64,000 bases of DNA from Henricia sp. BOLD:AAB3569 (Eukaryota > Echinodermata > Asteroidea > Spinulosida > Echinasteridae), in assembly GCA_037783545.1 (NCBI GenBank), contig JBBELK010000485.1, forward strand, positions 620,001 through 684,000, written 5' to 3'. Under the pieces are notes generated by a model. That model worked only from the letters and a program-made list of their open reading frames with translations. It ran no database searches and was not told the DNA's origin. Made by a program: the position numbers and the translations under genes. Shown piece after piece: positions 10,366 through 21,436 of the stretch. How positions within the stretch are numbered: position 1 is the first letter of the stretch; each line of letters opens with the position of its first letter.

Positions 10366-11138
10366 TCCCATGCTAATTATAATAAAATTAACAATGATTT
10401 TAAACGTAGCTTATGCCTGGCTTAGCCACTCTTTTTGAAGCCTTGAAGGCATGTTAGGTACCGTAACTAACATTAGAATATGCAATGCCTAAGCTGAAAT
10501 AATTTTTATTCAAAATCCTACCTTTAAAACTCTCAATATAGTCGGCAAACCCCCAGTCTGCAAGCAACTTCTCCATAATTGCTAGCCGCTACGCTAGATG
10601 AATTTGTACGTATTTTGGAAAAATGGCGGCAGCGCGAAGCGTCGGTACGCGGTTATTCAGCAAACAGCGAACATGTTACGCAGCAACACATCCGCGCACA
10701 TTATGTAGGTCTACCTAGTTGCCTTTATATAACACTGATTTTACTCTTTTTTTGCATAAGAACATACTTTAATTTTTACTACAAGTTTGCACTTATGTTA
10801 CATTTGCGGTGAGTGTTATACCGTTCTTGGTTGATGAAGTCATGTATGAAACTCCGCCTAACCGTGTTGTATCATTCCGCCATGGCGTGATGACATGGCA
10901 AACTTTAACCAATCAAAATGCCTGATTAATGTGACCACTTCTGTCGTGGTCAAAATTAACGTATAAACATGGTTATTGAAAAATAAGTCGTGGTTACTTT
11001 TTTACTGAAAATGACCCCGAAAGTGGTCAAATTAATTTGACCACGGAATTTGTAACCCCGTAATTTTAAGAGTGTGTTGGTGAAACACTATTTGCGATAT
11101 AGCCTACCTTATAGCTAGGCATACAATGGTTTGCACCG
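10366..11138. other. No gene seen
   Basis: AT-rich with a modest GC rise near 10600-10690. The repeated word GTGGTCAAA.TTAA near 10930-11050 is short and inverted (GACCACTTCTGTCGTGGTC). Nothing else is supported. Confidence 0.4.
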
Positions 11139-11403
11139 GAGGGTGGGGATTTTTTGTCACCTAAATTTTACTCCAAGGGTGGAAATTTTGTCACGCGAAA
11201 AGTGACACTGACAATATTAATCATCCAGTCTTAGGTGGGGCAGCCGAGGTTAAGGGTGGGGAAACAATTGATAGTTGCATTGTGCCCCTATCAATTGTTT
11301 CCCCCACCCCAGGCTACCCCACCTAGGAGGTGGGGATTGTCACTTTTGCGTGACAAATCTCCACCTCAGGAGTAAAGTTTAGGTGACAAAAATCCCCACC
11401 CTC
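11139..11403. mobile_element. 265-bp foldback (GAGGGTGGGGAT ends)
   Basis: Left end GAGGGTGGGGATTTTTTGTC and right end its near complement. The arms continue inward as TTTACTCC, GTGACAAA and AATTGATAG words up to a centre near 11278. Almost the whole length can fold on itself. Confidence 0.75.
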
Positions 11404-11410
11404 TGTTTCC

Positions 11411-11540
11411 TCACAAAATATTAAATTTTTCCCACTCCAGATTTTAGGGGTTTTACTTTAAATCTGCACATTACAATGCTAGATGATTTTTTTTTTAAGA
11501 AAAAAATTATGTTTAACTTCCCAACTCTTACCTATGTTGG
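11411..11540 (+). repeat. Dispersed ~130-bp repeat, copy 1
   Basis: Ordered words TCACAAAAT.TTAAATTTTT, CCACTC, AAATCTGCACATT, CAATGCTAGATGA and TCAACTTCCCAACTCTTACC (here TTTAACTTCCC...) recur in the same orientation at 28050-28185 and 59393-59515. No inverted ends were found, and a tRNA-like head is not visible. Confidence 0.55.
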
Positions 11541-11695
11541 GTGCAATCTTTATGCTAAGTGCAAATTCTGAATTTGCGCGCGCAGATTTTGAACTTCACC
11601 CAGTTCAAAGATTGCGCAGGGCAAATTTTGATTCCGAACGCAATTTCAGAATATGCGGAACATAGGTTGGACGCACATTTTGAACAAAGCGGCAT

Positions 11696-11780
11696 TAGAC
11701 TGGTCCCCTGTCCATGTGTGCTACGCTTCTCTCGCTATACGACCAAGGGAAAATAAATATGAGGACAGGGGACCAGTCTA
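11696..11780. mobile_element. 85-bp foldback, TAGACTGGTCCCC ends, 9-bp duplication
   Basis: Inverted ends of about 20 bases starting TAGACTGGTCCCCTGTCC. Flanks are AAGCGGCAT (11687-11695) and ACGCGGCAT (11781-11789), 8 of 9 identical. A nine-base duplication fits Mutator-like elements, though other superfamilies with eight- or nine-base duplications are possible. Confidence 0.65.
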
Positions 11781-11813
11781 ACGCGGCATACACTAGGTAT
11801 AATTGCACCACAC

Positions 11814-12524
11814 AAGACTGGTTCCCGTCCACATATTCCACATAGGAGAATATAAGGACAGGTAAAGGGCGCTTGATCTGTGATTGGTCGTCTTTGCACG
11901 TGCGCATTGTGTGTTTTATATTTTAAAAATTGGCGAAGCCTTTTGCTTTAGGCAATGTATTTTCTTTACATTTGGATATGTTCGACACGCACGGCCGGGT
12001 TACAAATGCAACGCACTTATTTTAAGATTTCTGCCCGTCATGGCCGCCCTTTACCGATCCTTATATTTTTGCAATAAGCGATAGGATCGGGAACCAATCT
12101 AGCACCAACTAGTCTGGTTTCCGGACCAAACATTTCGATCACTAGACTGATTTCAAGGTCCGGCAACCGCCAGTATTCATCCTTTTTCCGAAGGTTCCCG
12201 AAGTTAACCAAATGCACGTTCGGAAGGTATCGTTAATCGTCAAGTACGATTCGTCAGTGTTTCGCCGCATTTTTATTTTACGATGATGCAGACAAGGTTT
12301 GAATTTGATTTGTTTATGCTATAATAAGCATGTGTTTTATTAGCCAAATATATGGAATAACCTTTTTAAAATTTGTATATATTCGTTTGAAAATTAACGG
12401 TTATACGCTCCTAAAAATCAATGCATGACGTAATGCTTAGTGCTATTTTAAACACGTACTATAGTAGCCGGTCCTCATATTCAGTCGTTGTATATGTGGA
12501 ATATGTGGAGCGGGAACCAGTCTA
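11814..12524. mobile_element. Composite of AGACTGGTTCCCG-ended elements
   Basis: Three related termini are seen. The left one at 11815 runs AGACTGGTTCCCGTCC; a right-facing one ends ATCTA at 12098; a second right-facing one ends GTCTA at 12524. The left and first right termini share a longer arm ending ...GGTAAAGGGCG. The outer flanks both read GCACCACAC (11805-11813 and 12525-12533). GCACCA also follows the internal end, so it may partly be element sequence. Probably two family members lie end to end. Confidence 0.55.
12106..12260 (+). repeat. Dispersed TAGTCTGGTT repeat, second copy
   Basis: Diverged relative of 3092-3260, lying inside the composite element 11814-12524. Confidence 0.3.
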
Positions 12525-12624
12525 GCACCACACCAACAGTTATAGAGCACGTGACGTAAGCGAATGCCCAAGCGCAGTTTTAATTTCGGTGCACAATCTG
12601 ATTCAGTACCTCCACCAGCTCAAA

Positions 12625-12717
12625 TTTTGCGCGCGGAGGTTTTAAATCTGCTTGCGTGAGCACGATGAAGATTGCGCCCATGATGAAGATTGCACCTGTA
12701 CCTAGTAGTAGTACTAG
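12625..12717 (+). repeat. Duplicated segment, copy A (left part)
   Basis: Begins TTTTGCGCGCGGAGG and matches 61067-61156 apart from small changes. Upstream sequence does not match, so this is a true edge. Copy A is split here by the Ty3/Gypsy element and resumes at 23560. Confidence 0.85.
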
Positions 12718-14838
12718 TGTAGGGCCCCTCCCGAAGCATAGCAATTAAGCAGAAGAAATCCCCCCCCCCCCAAAAAATGACATGTTCCATTTCTTTGTAC
12801 TGTGCATGGAATAGTGCTATAAACTATGCATGTACATGAGCATGCAGGAATGGCTCTCACAGCCGATTGGGTGGTTGTAACCGGTCGCCATGGTTACTGA
12901 CCCCTGATTGGTTAGGGCACACAGAGGGGCAGTGAGAAATACCTGTACACCTGGACCATGCTGTTCTCAAGTCATTCTTTGATGAGCAGCAGTCCAATAA
13001 AGTCCACACTGTGTTTCTGCAATACTGACTGATTCACTTTGCTCATATTTTACAGGTATGTTCAAACTTTTTATATCTTCTTGCATAATTTATTTCACAT
13101 ACTTAACTGGTGATCATTTTGATTGAGATATATGGTGTTTATGTATGATTTAGATGCTCTATTATTTTATGATAATTTATTCTAGACTACAACCATGGAG
13201 CGAAGTAGACATGGTAAATTTTAGGATTGTTCTGGCGGACTAGTATTAGAACCCAACTTTTATTTGAAATTCTTCCATTGACCTGCTTGATATTGAACAC
13301 CAGTGGAAATTGTATTTTACAAGTTTGGATTTCATATTGATATATTCCGACTACTAGTCCATGTATTTGTAAATGCCTAGTCCTTTGATTCAGCCACTGT
13401 GAGAAACTTTTCAGATACACAAGTTGATAATCAGTACATGTATTCACAATGTGCAGATCCTGTAAACTTATAGCTGAGTGTAATAGCATTGTACATATCC
13501 ATATGGGCAGCAGTGATATCGCACAACTCTATCGATAATATTGATATTGTGGTATCAGTACTGAGTGTACATGGGCTGGCCAGGTTGTGTTGATAATTGA
13601 TATGTGGTCACTGCACTAGTGCCATACACACATGCCATGTAGCCCTGGGTGGGATGTTTACAGTTTGGCTAGAATGACTCACTCTGGACCATGTGGTCTG
13701 ACCAGTGACTAGAGCCTTTGTTCTCCCTCATTAGTATGCAGGCTATTTTGTGCCAGTGCATACATGTAGGGTAGTCCATTATACCTATGCAGGGGAAAAT
13801 ATAAGTGATTTGCAAACATTCTGATTATATACAGGCTAGAAGGTTTGACAAGTTAAGAATTGTACAGCTTTGATTTGTGTTTCTCTGAAACTCCTCAATA
13901 TAATTGTTTTACTTGAAATAGGAATAGCAAAGATAATATTGGTTTTAGACTTAGTTAGAGTTTATTAAGTTTCATGAGGAAACGCCAGATTGTCGATTGA
14001 GTTTGTGATTTTGTTGACATACATTTAAGAAGTTTCCTGGGAGTAATTGCTCAAACAATAAGAGTATTTATAAGTATAATCTTCAAGAATGTGTTCCTAA
14101 AATTTAATAACTCTTCCACTTGTTCTGAAAGTTTGGTAATGTGAAGTTACTGTTCTCTATAGCCAAACACTAAATTCTTATAAAATGTAGCTAAATACCA
14201 TACTTCCATACAGTGTGCAGGAAATGGTCCTGGTAGTGGATGAGTCATTCATTCTAGGAAATGAGCCTCAGCTCATTATGTATTCACGAGTCCAGTATGT
14301 ATGTGGACAGAGGGCCAGGGTGGTCTGGGCCCTCCAGCTGTTTGTTTACTTTGAGATTTCAGAGCAAGTTGTGATAAGAAAAGCAGATGGCTTTTCTGAA
14401 CCTAGTGGAAACAAATAGGGACCAGAACACTTATTTTCTTGTACATATTTAATTAGGTTTATTTCAGTCTGTATTTGGGAAAGTAACTTTACTTGAGTGA
14501 ACAGACAATTCATGTTATAGAACCAGAGCTTATGTGTTTAATTATGGGTCCTTTTAGATGATGTTTGTCTGTTATGACATTTAGGAAGAATGTGCTCGCA
14601 TATGAAGAGTTAGATTTTCCTTTTTTGGATCATGTGATTGTAAAATAGATGGTTAATTATTCATGTTGAATTTTGTTGGATAATTTTGTTAATGCCATCA
14701 AGGATTTGATTGCATTGTAAGTTATTCTTTGATGAGCAGCAGTCCAATAAAGTCCACACTGTGTTTCTGCAATACTGACTGATTCACTTTGCTCATATTT
14801 TACAGGATTTCAACCAACCCCCCGTGGGCTGGCTTACA
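12718..14838 (+). repeat. 5' LTR of Ty3/Gypsy element 1
   Basis: About 2.1 kb, long for this family. Two GATTGG (inverted CCAAT) boxes lie near 12867 and 12904. An 86-base block with AATAAA occurs twice, at 12971-13056 and 14721-14806, around 1.66 kb of extra AT-rich DNA. Without that insert the LTR would be about 370 bases. Open frames inside the insert show no domain. Confidence 0.93.
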
Positions 14839-14840
14839 TT

Positions 14841-14858
14841 TGGCAACCACGAAGGGAC
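14841..14858 (+). other. Primer-binding site of element 1
   Basis: TGGCAACCACGAAGGGAC starts two bases after the LTR end and begins with TGG, the complement of a tRNA CCA end. I do not assign the tRNA. Confidence 0.7.
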
Positions 14859-15026
14859 GGGTGCGTCCGGTAGCCGATTGATGGTCAGCCGGATGATGTG
14901 CGCCTGTCAGAGGACCAGAAGAGAGCCGAAGATGACCCGGGTGCAGGCCTGAATAGCATGATGAAGTGACCGGAACACCTAGAACCCCCTACCACCACCA
15001 CCCTCTTCTTCAGTTGACGACAAATC

Positions 15027-16277
15027 ATGGCAGCCGCCGAACAGAATGTAGACAGCGCCTACCGAGTAGCCCGTAGCAGAGTCCAGGAGGCGACAGGAGA
15101 AGATCTATTCCGTGCCTGCCAAGAGCTCAAACTAGATGGAAGCGGCAAGAGCGTGTCAGCACTCCGGCGTCAAATTGGAAGATACATTGACAGCGAGGAG
15201 GTGGAAAACCAGCCAGATGGTGGACTGGCGGTGTTCCAGCGAATACAGGGGATCTTACATCATGAAACACCTGAGCCAGAGCCGACCCCAGGGGAAGTGC
15301 CCAGTTCGTCACCCCTTTCTGTTCCCATGGGAACACCGACGACAAGCAACCCCATCTTCAGAAGAGAATTTAAGATCTCAGGCCAGATCGGTGACCAAGG
15401 ACAGAGAGATAAGATCACGTTCCTGTCTCTCATGCATCAGATAGAAGCAGGATTGACGAAGGGTTACAAGGAGGCAGAAGTCGTGGAGGCAGTCATCAGA
15501 GCAATAAACCCAGCATCACGCCTCAGGAGTTATCTGGAGGGGAAACAATCACTACGGTTAGCAGAGCTGCGGAGGGTACTTCGCTCCCATTTCCAAGAAA
15601 GCGGTGCTACCGAACTGTATTATCAGCTGTCCAGGGCCCGACAAGAAGCGAAAGAAACCCCCCAAGAATTCCTCATCCGAGTCATGGATCTCCAACAGAA
15701 GGTTGTCCTTGTCTCTAAGGAGGGCACCGGTGGACCACGGTATGAGGGAGACCAAGTGCGGAGTATGTTTCTTCACACTGTCCTGACGGGTATCAGAAGT
15801 GAGGGAATAAGGATGGACATGCGTCCCGTCATCCAGAAGCCCAATGTAACCGATGAGGATCTGCTAGAAATGCTGAACATCGCAGCCAGCCATGAGACAG
15901 AACGTCAGCAAAAGTTCAACCCCTCAAGGGTCGTCGCGGTTCACTCCATCACCGAGAATTGCCCACAACCCGATGCCCCGGCACCTAAAACCTCCAAACC
16001 CAACCCTCTGGCCGAAGACATAAAAGAGTTGAAGCTACAGGTTGCTGCGATTGTGCAAGCCCTTCAAACAAGAAGTCCCCCAGCATCAGAGAACCACAGA
16101 GCACCGAGATCCAGGGGCCCAGCACGACGTTGGGGCTGCACAGGATGCCAGGATCAGGGTATTGGTGACCAGTGTCAACATTGCTTTAAGTGTGGATCTC
16201 CCAACCATTTCATGAGAGATTGTACCAGCAGGCGGCCGGGAAACGGCCAAGGGTTATTGCCGAGGGACGGGCAGTAG
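15027..16277 (+). CDS. gag: Gag of Ty3/Gypsy element 1
   Basis: 416 residues starting [15 protein letters not shown]. The N-terminal third has the SAP/helical look of many metazoan Gypsy gags. The middle is a capsid-like helical region (about residues 110-290). The end has a zinc knuckle [14 protein letters not shown]. The zinc knuckle packages the RNA inside the cytoplasmic particle. Pol overlaps its 3' end in another frame, as in members of this family that use ribosomal frameshifting. Confidence 0.9.
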   Translation: MAAAEQNVDSAYRVARSRVQEATGEDLFRACQELKLDGSGKSVSALRRQIGRYIDSEEVENQPDGGLAVFQRIQGILHHETPEPEPTPGEVPSSSPLSVPMGTPTTSNPIFRREFKISGQIGDQGQRDKITFLSLMHQIEAGLTKGYKEAEVVEAVIRAINPASRLRSYLEGKQSLRLAELRRVLRSHFQESGATELYYQLSRARQEAKETPQEFLIRVMDLQQKVVLVSKEGTGGPRYEGDQVRSMFLHTVLTGIRSEGIRMDMRPVIQKPNVTDEDLLEMLNIAASHETERQQKFNPSRVVAVHSITENCPQPDAPAPKTSKPNPLAEDIKELKLQVAAIVQALQTRSPPASENHRAPRSRGPARRWGCTGCQDQGIGDQCQHCFKCGSPNHFMRDCTSRRPGNGQGLLPRDGQ

Positions 16278-19200
16278 ACCCACAAGAGAGGGAGTCCCAG
16301 AAACAAGGAGCAGATATCGGGAGAGAGGGCCCAGCAGCTAGAACTTTTCGACCAATGCCACAAGTGTGTGCACATCTGACACCACGACAACACGATCGTG
16401 TAAGCAGATTGGTCGGGAACAGATGCATGGTCCAGTGCCTAATAGAAGAGCAGCAGACAGAAGCCTTGTGGGACACTGGATCGCAGGTATCACTTCTCCC
16501 TCATTCATGGCTGAAGACGCACCTTCCCCATCTACCTCTACGGCCAATACAAGAGCTACTCGATGACACAACACTAGATGTTAGGGCTGCAAATTCTACC
16601 TCAATCCCTTTTGACGGTTGGATTGAAGCCAGTTTTTCACTCTGTGGAAAAGGAAAGAGGATGCTTGTACCGATGTTGGTAACTCCTGACCCCTGTGCTG
16701 AACCCATCATAGGCTACAACGTTATAGAAAGGATAGCAAAAGACGAGGCAGGTGACTTGAATTCCATACTTCATGCGGGTTTCCCAAAGATGAAGCCCTC
16801 ATCAGTTAAAGCTCTGGTAAATCTCCTTCACACAACTGGACCAGAGAGGTTGTGCACAGTATCTATGGGGAAGAGAGATTTCACTATACCGAGAGGGGCG
16901 ACACGAACCGTGACATGCATTGTGAGGACAGGACCCTTCCGTGAAGAGACACCCATGTTGTTTGTGCCAAACGTCATGATGCCCTGGCCAGAAGGAGCAG
17001 AGATTGCAGAATGTGTTGTGAGGGTACAGCAGGGCAAAACCTCACGCATTCATGTACCAGTGGAGAACCGAACTGGACATGATGTCACTCTACGGAGACG
17101 AACTGTTCTTGGTGAGCTAGAACAGGTGAGTTCTGTCTTACCAGGTGTCGTCGAAACTAGCCCCACCAACAATAACTCGAGCACTTCCCACATTCGCGTC
17201 AACCAGATGAAGACCAGACTCGACCCAAACGCATTAAATTGGATGCCACCCGTTGACCTTAGCCATTTGACGGACCAACAGAAACATGCAGCAGAACAGA
17301 TGTTGAAGGAGCAGGCTGGAGCATTTGCGAAAGATGAACAGGACATGGGCTGCATTAACAATCTACAGATGAAAATCCAGCTCCATGACAACAAGCCGGT
17401 ACAGAAAACTTACCTTTCTGTACCACGTCCCTTATATAAAGAGGTTAAAGATTATCTCCAAGATCTGATTAACCGTCAGTGGATTGCCAAGTCTTCATCA
17501 TCCTACTCTTCACCGATAGTTTGTGTCCGAAAGAAAGATGGGAGTTTACGACTCTGCATCGACTACCGGGAGTTGAACAACAAGACTGTACCCGACCGAC
17601 AACCTATTCCCAGAATCCAAGATGTTCTCGACGGCTTGGGCGGACACTCATGGTTTACGACTTTGGATCAGGGTAAGGCCTACCATCAGGGCTTTATGTC
17701 TGAGGAAAGCCAACCGCTCACAGCATTCGTGACTCCGTGGGGATTATACGAATGGCTCCGGATACCGTTTGGCCTGATGAATGCACCGGCAGTATTTCAG
17801 CGCTGTATGGAGACCTGCCTCGAGGGCTTGACTGGGGAGATCGCAGTTATCTACCTCGATGACATTCTGGTGTATGGTACATCTTTTGAAGATCACTTGC
17901 AAAATGTCTGCAAAATACTTCAACGTCTCCAACAACATGGCATCAAACTCAAGCCCAGCAAGTGCCACCTGTTCCAGAGGGAGGTTCGGTATCTTGGCCG
18001 AGTCGTCTCAGCAGAGGGACATAAGATGGATCCGGCAGACATCACCGCAGTTCAAGCTCTGAAGGAGAGGACACCCACAAATGTTGGAGAGTTGAGAAAA
18101 CTTATGGGTTTTCTTGGATATTACAGAAGGTATATACAAGATTTCTCGCGAATAGCCAAACCCCTCTATGACCTCCTCACCATCAGTCCACAAAACAAGG
18201 AGAAACAGCAGTCTGTGAAGAGCAAGTCGACCAACAAACGAGGCGCAGGCCAGGTCCCAGCCAAACAACCTATCACCTGGACGAGTGAACATCAGGTAAT
18301 ACTAAACTCCCTCCTTGACAAGCTGATTATCCCACCAGTGATGGCCTATCCTGATTTCTCCCAGCCGTTTGTCTTGCACACTGATGCCTCCAACGAGGGT
18401 TTAGGGGCGATACTATATCAGCGGCAACAAGACAAGCTACGAGTCATTGGATATGGCTCCCGGACTCTCTCACCGGCAGAGAGGAACTACAACCTTCATT
18501 CCGGCAAGCTGGAATTTCTAGCGATGAAGTGGGCGATCTGTGAGAAGTTTCGTGATTATCTATACTACGCCAAGTCGTTCACAGTATATACTGACAACAA
18601 TCCGCTCACTTATGTCCTCACTTCCGCCAGACTGAATGCTACTGGATACCGCTGGGTGGCCGAGTTGTCAGATTTCAACTTTGACATCCAATACAAGCCA
18701 GGCAAGTCCAATGTTGATGCCGACACGCTTTCGCGACTACCTCTTGACTTTGAGAAGTACATGGCAGAATGCACCCAGGGGACCACAACAGCATCGATCG
18801 ACACAACAGTCAAAACAATTAAGGCGCAGCAGATGGGTCTCCCATGGATAAGAGCCATCACATCCTCCATTCATCAATATGGCGACCGAGCAGATCAAGA
18901 TACAACTCAGCTGAATATGCCCGACGCCCAGCAAGCTGACTCTAGCATCGGTCCAGTGTATCGGTATGTGACTAACAAACAACGCCCCAAGATGCGAGAG
19001 AGGAGAGGAGAGACCCATGAGACAACGTTACTCCTGCATGAATGGGGAAAACTACAGATCAAGGATGGGCTACTCTACCGAAAAAGAGGGCAACAACTTC
19101 AGCTGGTTCTGCCTAAGCAACACCGACAGCGGGTCTACCATGAGCTGCATAATGAAATGGGTCACCTAGGTGCAGATAGAGTGGTTAGCTTAGCACGCGA

Positions 19201-21089
19201 TCGCTTCTATTGGCCCCACATGCAGAAGGATGTGGAAAAGTATGTCACCCAGCAATGTCCCTGTCTGAAGCAGCGTCGACCCAAACAAGCCTACCTGTGC
19301 CCCAATGCAGAGTATCACCACGACGGAGCCCTTTGAACTTGTGTCAATCGATTTCCTCCATCTGGAGCGAAGTAAAGGTGGCTACGAGTACATCTTAGTC
19401 GTGGTTGACCACTTTACTCGGTTTGCTCAAGCTTATGCCACCACCAACAAGTCCGGAAAAACTGCTGCCGATAGAATCTTCAATGATTTTGCCCTGAAAT
19501 TTGGATTTCCACGCAGACTGCATCATGACCAGGGTAGGGAATTCGAAAACCAGTTGTTTCACCGGCTGCAGCAGCTTTGTGGTATTGAGCGATCTCGAAC
19601 AACCCCTTATCACCCTCAGGGAAATGGACAAGTAGAGAGATTTAATCGCACTTTACTTTCCATGCTGCGCACCCTACCTGAAGAACAGAAGGTGAACTGG
19701 AAGGAGTCCCTGTCCAAAGTTGTTCACGCTTACAACTGCACCCGTAGTGAGGCGACAGGCTATTCTCCATTCTATCTTCTGTATGGACGACACCCAAGAC
19801 TACCCATCGATATTTTCTTTAATCTCCCACAGAGTACAGAGGGCACGGGTAAATGTACCAGCCATACCGATTATGTGACAAGGTGGAAGGACCAGATGGA
19901 GCAAGCTTATGCTCTAGCTTCCAGACGAAGTACGGACACAGCCCATCGTAACCAAGCACACTACAACAAAAGAGTCCATGGTACAAGTCTGCAGCCAGGG
20001 GACAGGGTGCTCATCAGGAACTTGAATGAGACGGGCGGTCCAGGGAAGATCAGAGCATACTGGGAGGAAAAGATCCATGTGGTTACAAAAAAGATGTCTG
20101 ACATGCCAGTCTATGAGCTGAAGCCACAGAACGGTACAGGAAGGACCAGGGTGCTTCACCGCAACCTTCTCCTCCCCTGCAATAACCTCACATCCCAGGA
20201 AGTAACACCACAGGTGCAGCAAACACAAAAGAGGAGCCAACACAACCTCCGCTCACGGAACCAAAGAACTCTTCATCCACCCGGCGAGCAAAGCAGTGAT
20301 GAAGAAGAATATTTTCATCAAACCCTGCCACCGTCTCCTGCCCCACCCTCAACAGACCACAACCCCACTGAAGGCTTGAGGGCAACTCCTTCACCAGACG
20401 ATCAACCCACAGCACCGCAGATGGATCCAGACGGGCCAGCACCGCAGGTGGAGCCTGATGAGACAGCACCGCAGGTGGAACCAGACGATCATTCCACAGC
20501 ACCGCAGATGGATCCAGACGGGCCAGCACCGCAGGTGGAGCCTGATGAGACAGCACCGCAGGTGAGGCCAGACGAGCTAGCGCCGCAGATGGAGCCAGAC
20601 GAGCCAGTACCGCAGATGGAGCCATACGAGTCAGCACCGCAGGAAAAGCCAGTGGCGGTACCAGGTGGATGTAACAACTCCATACCAGAGACAGAAGGCC
20701 GGTACCCCGCACGAGTGAGGCATCCCCCCAACATCCTCAGTTACGGTCAGCTTGGTAACCCCAACCAGCAGAGAGTGGCTGCGGTGTCCGTGCAGCACAA
20801 CCCCACCCACTATCCAGAACAGGGCTATCCTTACTATGTCCCCACCCAGCCAATCCACCCCACTCAAGCCCCACAACAGATGGGTCCTACTCATTTCCAT
20901 TATTCACAACCATTTCCCCCTGGAGGCTATTACCCGCCTACGAACTCTAACCTGATGTTTCCATTCACACCTGCAAGATACGCCCCACCACCTCAGTACC
21001 ACTACCAGCAGCACACTCCAGCATGGCAACCAACGATGACAAGCCCTTATGCCAGTTCACCAAGACTGGAACAGCAGTATGTTTATTAG
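16190..21089 (+). pseudogene. pol: Pol of Ty3/Gypsy element 1 (about one break)
   Basis: Parts in order: aspartic protease ([12 protein letters not shown]), reverse transcriptase with the YLDD box, RNase H ([13 protein letters not shown]), zinc-binding and catalytic integrase ([16 protein letters not shown]), and a proline-rich tail. The tail carries about seven repeats of the type APQMEPDE, then a Tyr/Pro-rich end. This order is the Ty3/Gypsy hallmark. The Pro/Glu repeat tail is unusual and may be expanding within the family. Expression would be as a Gag-Pol fusion in the cytoplasmic particle, with integrase acting in the nucleus. Confidence 0.9.
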
Positions 21090-21436
21090 AAATGTTTTTT
21101 TTATGATGTGTCTTCCTCATGGAGATTTATCCTTGTTAGATATGATTGCTGTTTGCAATTTCTGTGGTAACCATTTTGTTTCAGGATCATTTTTAGTGAT
21201 CAGACTAGAAAGGTTCGAGAAGGCTTGATATCACCTTCGTATTACTTTTCGGTCGACCTATACCCATGATCTTGAGGGATGTGTCATGGCTTATAGTTGG
21301 GGAACTCCCCAGGTACCACTTTAACCCTTAGATCTACATTTTGAGAAGACATGTCATGATTGGTACTGTTGTGAAATTATTATTATTTTTTTTGTCCTTC
21401 AAATGTTGGGACAACATTTACTTTTTCGGAGGAGTA

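Noticed and set aside
13187-14418. Frames of 100 and 67 codons inside the LTR, repeated exactly at 21908-23139
   Set aside because: They repeat only because the LTRs are identical; no domain or splice support.
20188-20734. Minus-strand frames of 174 and 81 codons rich in Ala/Pro or Gly/Ser
   Set aside because: Shadow of the repeated Pro/Glu tail of pol on the other strand.
21090-21436. An envelope gene downstream of pol in element 1
   Set aside because: Only about 350 non-coding bases lie between the pol stop and the 3' LTR.
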